64,000 bases of DNA. Origin: Strongyloides papillosus (taxonomy: Eukaryota > Nematoda > Chromadorea > Rhabditida > Strongyloididae). Positions 59,758 through 64,000 of this stretch are shown piece by piece; the stretch's first letter is position 1; each line of letters opens with the position of its first letter. The position numbers and the translations under genes are program-made. The DNA is taken from NCBI GenBank assembly GCA_005656395.1, contig SRSI01000043.1, positions 62,001-126,000 of the forward strand. Direction: 5' to 3'. Below the pieces are notes generated by a model. That model made no database searches and was not told the origin of the DNA. It saw only the letters and a list, made by a program, of their open reading frames with translations.

Positions 59758-61249
59758 ATGAATGTTTTTGTCTTGATTATTTATTATTTTGGACTTTTTT
59801 TCGTATCAAAAGGATCTGTTATAACAGGATTCATTACTAAAAAAATACCAAAAATTTCAACAAAGTACGATCCAGGATTGACTTCTAAAAGTCTTCGTGA
59901 ATATGTTGACTTTACTGTAGATCCGTGTGATAATTTTTACAAGTTTGCTTGTGGTACCTGGATAAAAGATAAAGAGATAAAAAGTAAAAATAAAACAAGT
60001 TTCTATTATACTGATAAGATAACAAATTTTAATAATTTTGTAAAAGGTAGTATCTTTTTCCTGTATTTAATTTTTTTTAGAGGCTTTGAAAGGAAAATAT
60101 AATAATGAATCGACTGCCATAAAGAATATTTATAATTTAGGAAAGAAATGTATTCAACTATCTGGGAAAAATAAAGAAAATTGTGAATCGGAAATTATTA
60201 ATTTTGGAAAATATGCTTTTGGTATATTATTTATAAAAAAGAACAGAATAAATAGTGAGAAACATGGTGATTATATTATAATAGAGGATATGACTAAAAG
60301 GATAAAAGAAGAATTAAGATTATTAATAGAAAAAAAAGATAATATATTTGACAAAGAATCTAGAGAAAATCTTTTGAAAAAACTTGATGAAATGGAATTC
60401 ACAAGAAAATTTGACTATAATGATATTTCTAGCGTACTGTTAATGGAAACATGTTATAAAGATATAGGGATATCAGAAAGCGATAGTATTGAAAAAGTTC
60501 TTATTAATATTGAAACATTGTCAAAAATGAATTATACATCTGGATCTTGTGGTTACAACATTTTCAAATATGCAGACTATTTAGGTGATTTTGTTTTTTT
60601 TAATGCATTTTATCATTATTTTTATAACGTGTTTACTATGTCTTCAAATGCTTTGGTGGAACCATGGTTTAGTAGATATTTTCCTCATGCATTTAATTAT
60701 GGTAGCATTGGATTTATTATTGGCCATGAGATTCTACATGCTTTTGATAATATTCGTTTTAAGAATATATACGGAAGGGATAAAAAAGGTGAATTAATAT
60801 TAACTCATAAATCAGTTGAAAATTTTGAGGAAAAAATTGAATGTTTTGTTAAACAATACAGTGATCAAAAAGAAAGCAAAACTATGAAAAATATAAACGG
60901 TTCATTTACATTACACGAAAATATCGCTGATAATGGTGGACTTAAAATTGCACATAGAGCTTATATGAAGTATCTTCAAAATATTGGTGGTGAAGAACCT
61001 AAAGTACCTGGTTTCGAAGACTTCACTAGTGAACAATTATTTTTTATTAATAATGGTAGAACGTCTTGTGAACATAAAAGTAAAAATATAATAGAAAAAC
61101 AAATAAATATTGATCCTCATGCTCCAATAGAAATACGGACCAATTTAGCTTTATCAAATTATAAACCATTTTTAAATGCTTTTAATTGCGAAATTGACAG
61201 TAGAATGAATTCTGGAGATAAATGTGAAGTATGGAAAAAAAAACGCTAG
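59758..61249 (+). CDS. shortened M13 neprilysin-like metallopeptidase, copy A
   Basis: There are two exons, 59758-60046 and 60081-61249, with a 34-nt intron; the product is 485 aa. ATG 59758 is chosen because MNVFVLIIYYFGLFFVSKG is a signal peptide shared with copies B and C, although an upstream ATG at 59674 is in frame. DPCDNFYKFACG (55-66) is the conserved N-terminal motif. NAFY (about 271-274) lines the substrate site, zinc site HEILH is at 312-316, ENIAD (376-380) supplies the third ligand and Asp, and the C-terminus keeps CEVW. All catalytic residues are present, but it is about 270 residues shorter than typical neprilysins, the loss falling in the helical domain between DPCDNFYKFACG and NAFY. 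It is secreted rather than type II membrane-bound. An extracellular oligopeptidase is inferred. Confidence 0.9.
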
Positions 61250-61709
61250 ACGATTATATATCTCCCATATTTTTATGCTATTTCTTTTATATTAAATAAT
61301 TTTATATAGTCAGTAATTTAACTTTAAAAATGTATCCATAAAATAAAAAAGTTTAATTTTTTAATAAAAATGAAAAGTTAAAAAAATGCATATTCTTTTT
61401 ATACGTCTAAAGGTAATAATATTCTGAATGTTGTAAAATAATTGGCTTTTATCTTAGCATTTTTAAAAAAATCATATTATTATTGTAAATTTTAAAGTAA
61501 AAAAATTGGTAAATTATAAAAATTTAAAATTTTATATTATATTTTTATATACAAAAGAAATACAATCAAATATGTCGTTGAAAAAAAAGTTTGATTATAA
61601 TGTTTGAATAATTTTTACATGTTAAATGAATCTGCGCTCATTTTATTGTATATAATGATAAGAATTTTCTCATATTTTTCAAAATTAAAAATCATTCTTT
61701 AAATTTATC
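61250..61709. other. spacer of the neprilysin tandem unit
   Basis: The 3' flank after copy A (GACGATTATATATCTCCCAT) recurs nearly unchanged after copy B, and the 5' flank (about 61410-61709) recurs before copies A and C. The whole ~1.95-kb unit is duplicated; no other gene is seen. Confidence 0.6.
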
Positions 61710-63191
61710 ATGAATGTTTTTGTCTTGATTCTTTATTATTTTGGACTTATTTTCGTCTCAAAAGGATTTATTACAAATAAACTACCAAATATTTCAACAA
61801 ATTACGATCCAGAATTGACTTCTAAAAGCCTTCGTGAATATGTTGACTTTACTGTAGATCCATGTGATAATTTTTACAAGTTTGCTTGTGGTAATTGGAT
61901 AAAAAGTAAAGAAATAAAAAGTGAAAATAAAGCAAGTTTTTATTATGCTGATTCTGGCACAAATTTCGTTAAATTTATTAAAGGTAATATTTTCACATTT
62001 TTATTTATTTTTTTGCTTGCAGATGGCTTGAATGGAAAATATAATAATGAATCGATTGCAATTAAAAATATATATAATTTATTGAAGAAATGTAAACAAT
62101 TAATTGGAGAAAAAAGGAAAGATTGCGAGTACGAAATTAGAATGTTTGGAAGATATGCTTTTGGTATATTATTTATAAAAAAGAGCAGAATAGAAAGTGA
62201 GAAACATGGTGATTATATAGTAATAGAGGATATGATCAAAAGAATTAAGGAAGAATTTAGATTACTAATAAATAAAAGAATAAATATATTCGATAAAGAA
62301 TCGAGAAATAATCTTTTGCAAAAACTTGATGAAATGGAATTCACAAGAAAATTTGACTACAATGATATTTCTAGCATACTGTTAATGGAAACTTGTTATA
62401 AAGATATAGGAATATCAGAAAATAAAAGAATTGTAGAAGTTCTCAAAAATATTGAATCATTGTCAAAAATGAATCATACATATGGATCATGTGGTTACAA
62501 CATTTTCAAACATGGAGACTATTTGAGTAATTTTGTTTATTTTAACGCAGTGTATATTCCTGAGTATAACATGTTTACCGTATCTTTTGATTCTTTGGTA
62601 GAACCTTGGTTTAGTAGATATTTCCCATATGCACTTAATTATGGTAACATTGGATTTATTATTGCCCATGAGATTCTACATGCTTTTGATAATGTTCGTT
62701 TCAAGAATATATATGGAAGGTATAAAAAAGGTGAATTAATATTAACTCATAAATCAGTTAAAAATTTTGAGGAAAAAATTGAATGTTTTGTTAAACAATA
62801 CAGTGATCAAAAAGAAAGTATAACTATGAAAAATATAAATGGTTCATTAACATTATATGAAAATATTGCAGATAATGGTGGACTTAAAATTGCACATAGA
62901 GCTTATATGAAGTATCTTCAAAATATTGGTGGTGAAGAACCTAAAGTACCTGGTTTCGAAGACTTCACTAGTGAACAATTATTTTTTATTAATAATGGTA
63001 GAACGTCTTGTGAACATAAAAGTAAAAATATAATAGAAAAACAAATAAATATTGATCCTCATGCTCCAATAGAAATACGGACCAATTTAGCTTTATCAAA
63101 TTATAAACCATTTTTAAATGCTTTTAATTGCAAATTTGACAGTAGAATGAATTCTGGAGATAAATGTGAAGTATGGAAAAAAAAACGCTAG
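61710..63191 (+). CDS. shortened M13 neprilysin-like metallopeptidase, copy B
   Basis: There are two exons, 61710-61983 and 62023-63191; the product is 480 aa. The intron (39 nt) is a multiple of three without a stop, so read-through would add 13 residues, but splice sites at the copy A positions argue it is removed. DPCDNFYKFACG is present, NAVY replaces NAFY, the zinc site is HEILH preceded by IIA instead of IIG, and ENIADNGGL and CEVW are kept. It lacks the GSVITGF segment found in copies A and C. The last 261 bases before the Asn-Cys codons (62871-63131) are identical to copy A (60929-61189), against obvious divergence upstream, a sign of gene conversion or very recent exchange. Confidence 0.9.
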   Translation: MNVFVLILYYFGLIFVSKGFITNKLPNISTNYDPELTSKSLREYVDFTVDPCDNFYKFACGNWIKSKEIKSENKASFYYADSGTNFVKFIKGNIFTFLFIFLLADGLNGKYNNESIAIKNIYNLLKKCKQLIGEKRKDCEYEIRMFGRYAFGILFIKKSRIESEKHGDYIVIEDMIKRIKEEFRLLINKRINIFDKESRNNLLQKLDEMEFTRKFDYNDISSILLMETCYKDIGISENKRIVEVLKNIESLSKMNHTYGSCGYNIFKHGDYLSNFVYFNAVYIPEYNMFTVSFDSLVEPWFSRYFPYALNYGNIGFIIAHEILHAFDNVRFKNIYGRYKKGELILTHKSVKNFEEKIECFVKQYSDQKESITMKNINGSLTLYENIADNGGLKIAHRAYMKYLQNIGGEEPKVPGFEDFTSEQLFFINNGRTSCEHKSKNIIEKQINIDPHAPIEIRTNLALSNYKPFLNAFNCKFDSRMNSGDKCEVWKKKR

Positions 63192-63652
63192 ACGATTATA
63201 TATCTCCCATATTTTTATGCCATTTCTTTTATATTAAATAATTTTATATAGTCAGGAATTTAAATTTAAAAATGTATCCATAAAATAAAAAAGTTTAATT
63301 TTTTAATAAAAATGAAAAGTTAAAAAAGACATATTGTTTTTATATGTCTAATGGTGATAATATTGTTAAATGTTTTACAATAGTTAGATTTTATTTTAGC
63401 ATTTTTAAAAATCAAGATATTATTATAAAATTAAAGTTTATAATAAAAAATGAGCATATTATAAAAATTTAAAATTTTAATTTATATTTTTATATACAAA
63501 GAAATACAACAAGATATGTCGTTAAATAAAAAATTTATTATAATGTTTGAATAAATTTTACATGTTAAATGAATTTGTGTCTATTTTTCGTATATAATGA
63601 TAAGAAATTTCTCATGATTCTCAAAATTATAAAATCATTTGTTAAATTTACC
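63192..63652. other. spacer of the neprilysin tandem unit, second repeat
   Basis: Sequence closely follows 61250-61709; the upstream part before copy C is closer to that before copy A (the in-frame upstream ATG is retained in both). Confidence 0.6.
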
Positions 63653-64000
63653 ATGAATGTTTTTGTCTTGATTATTTATTATTTTGAACTTATTTCCGTA
63701 TCAAAAGGATCTGTTATAACAGGATTCATTTTTAAAAAAATACCAAAAATTTCAACAAAGTACGATCCAGAATTGACTTCTAAAAGTCTTCTAGAATATG
63801 TTGACTTTACTGTAGATCCATGTGATAATTTTTACAAGTTTGCCTGTGGTAAATGGATAAAAGATAAAGAAGAAAAAAGTAAAAATAAAACTAGTTTCTT
63901 TTATACTGATAGAGCAAAAAATTTTCAAAACTTCATTAAAGGTAATAGCTTTATTTGTATTTATTTATTTTCTTTTAGAAGCCTTGAATGGAAAATTTAA
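63653..64000 (+). CDS. shortened M13 neprilysin-like metallopeptidase, copy C (partial at window end)
   Basis: Exon 1 is 63653-63941, the same length as in copy A (289 nt), encoding the signal peptide, GSVITGF and DPCDNFYKFACG. The intron is 63942-63978 and exon 2 begins at 63979 (EALNGKF) and runs off the window. Spacing from copy B (1943 bases) continues the array, so more copies may lie beyond. The catalytic half is not visible. Confidence 0.85.
   Translation: MNVFVLIIYYFELISVSKGSVITGFIFKKIPKISTKYDPELTSKSLLEYVDFTVDPCDNFYKFACGKWIKDKEEKSKNKTSFFYTDRAKNFQNFIKGNSFICIYLFSFRSLEWKI

Noticed and set aside
61984..62022. Copy B neprilysin as a single uninterrupted exon
   Set aside because: The frame is open, but GT/AG sites occur exactly where copies A and C have introns, and the 13 extra residues are a hydrophobic intron-like run; splicing is the better reading.
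1..64000. CRISPR arrays, bacterial operons or prophage
   Set aside because: The window is intron-bearing eukaryotic DNA; no regularly spaced repeats of CRISPR type were seen.

Overview
The window is eukaryotic and most probably comes from a Strongyloides-like (clade IV) parasitic nematode. The reasons are a very AT-rich background, many short introns of about 35-50 nt that end in TTTTAG or TTTCAG, tandem secreted astacins with EGF and CUB modules, a tandem neprilysin-like array, nematode chemoreceptor relatives, and single-copy nematode-type genes (UNC-16/JIP3, a TWiK K2P channel, a co-Smad, a nuclear receptor). The species cannot be fixed from the sequence alone. Exon coordinates were assigned by eye from GT/AG sites and reading phase.

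Layout. Positions 1-2.5 kb hold two related 7TM chemoreceptor-like genes, both broken (one in-frame stop, one homopolymer frameshift). Positions 5.3-9.7 kb hold a tandem pair of intact secreted astacins. Positions 11-16 kb are repeat-rich: a dispersed non-coding repeat, a TA-flanked mariner-type element with 21-bp perfect inverted repeats, and a GC-rich island carrying a decayed PMS2/MutL-like gene next to a mariner-type transposase remnant. At 16.6 kb there is a secreted six-cysteine peptide with the CS-alpha-beta spacing, and at 17.4 kb a 97-aa single-pass membrane protein.

Positions 18.6-50.3 kb are the conserved core: K2P channel, hotdog thioesterase, UNC-16/JIP3 (nine exons including an 18-nt microexon), a Smad4-type co-Smad with a decayed MH2 duplicate 2.2 kb downstream, a nuclear receptor, queuine tRNA-ribosyltransferase, ASF1 histone chaperone, PP2A B''-gamma-like subunit, an ISWI ATPase whose HAND-SANT-SLIDE half has decayed, and an unrecognised coiled-coil protein. 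The run from the nuclear receptor to the PP2A subunit is closely spaced and co-oriented, so polycistronic transcription is possible but unproven.

Positions 52.3-64 kb are again accessory: two dead astacin paralogues that lost catalytic residues and reading frame, LTR-like repeats (one inside a dead astacin), a second copy of the dispersed repeat, and a tandem array of at least three shortened M13 (neprilysin-like) genes spaced about 1.95 kb apart, with signs of gene conversion, running off the right edge. The astacin and neprilysin clusters fit the secreted-protease expansions known from Strongyloides; the core genes are housekeeping or signalling.
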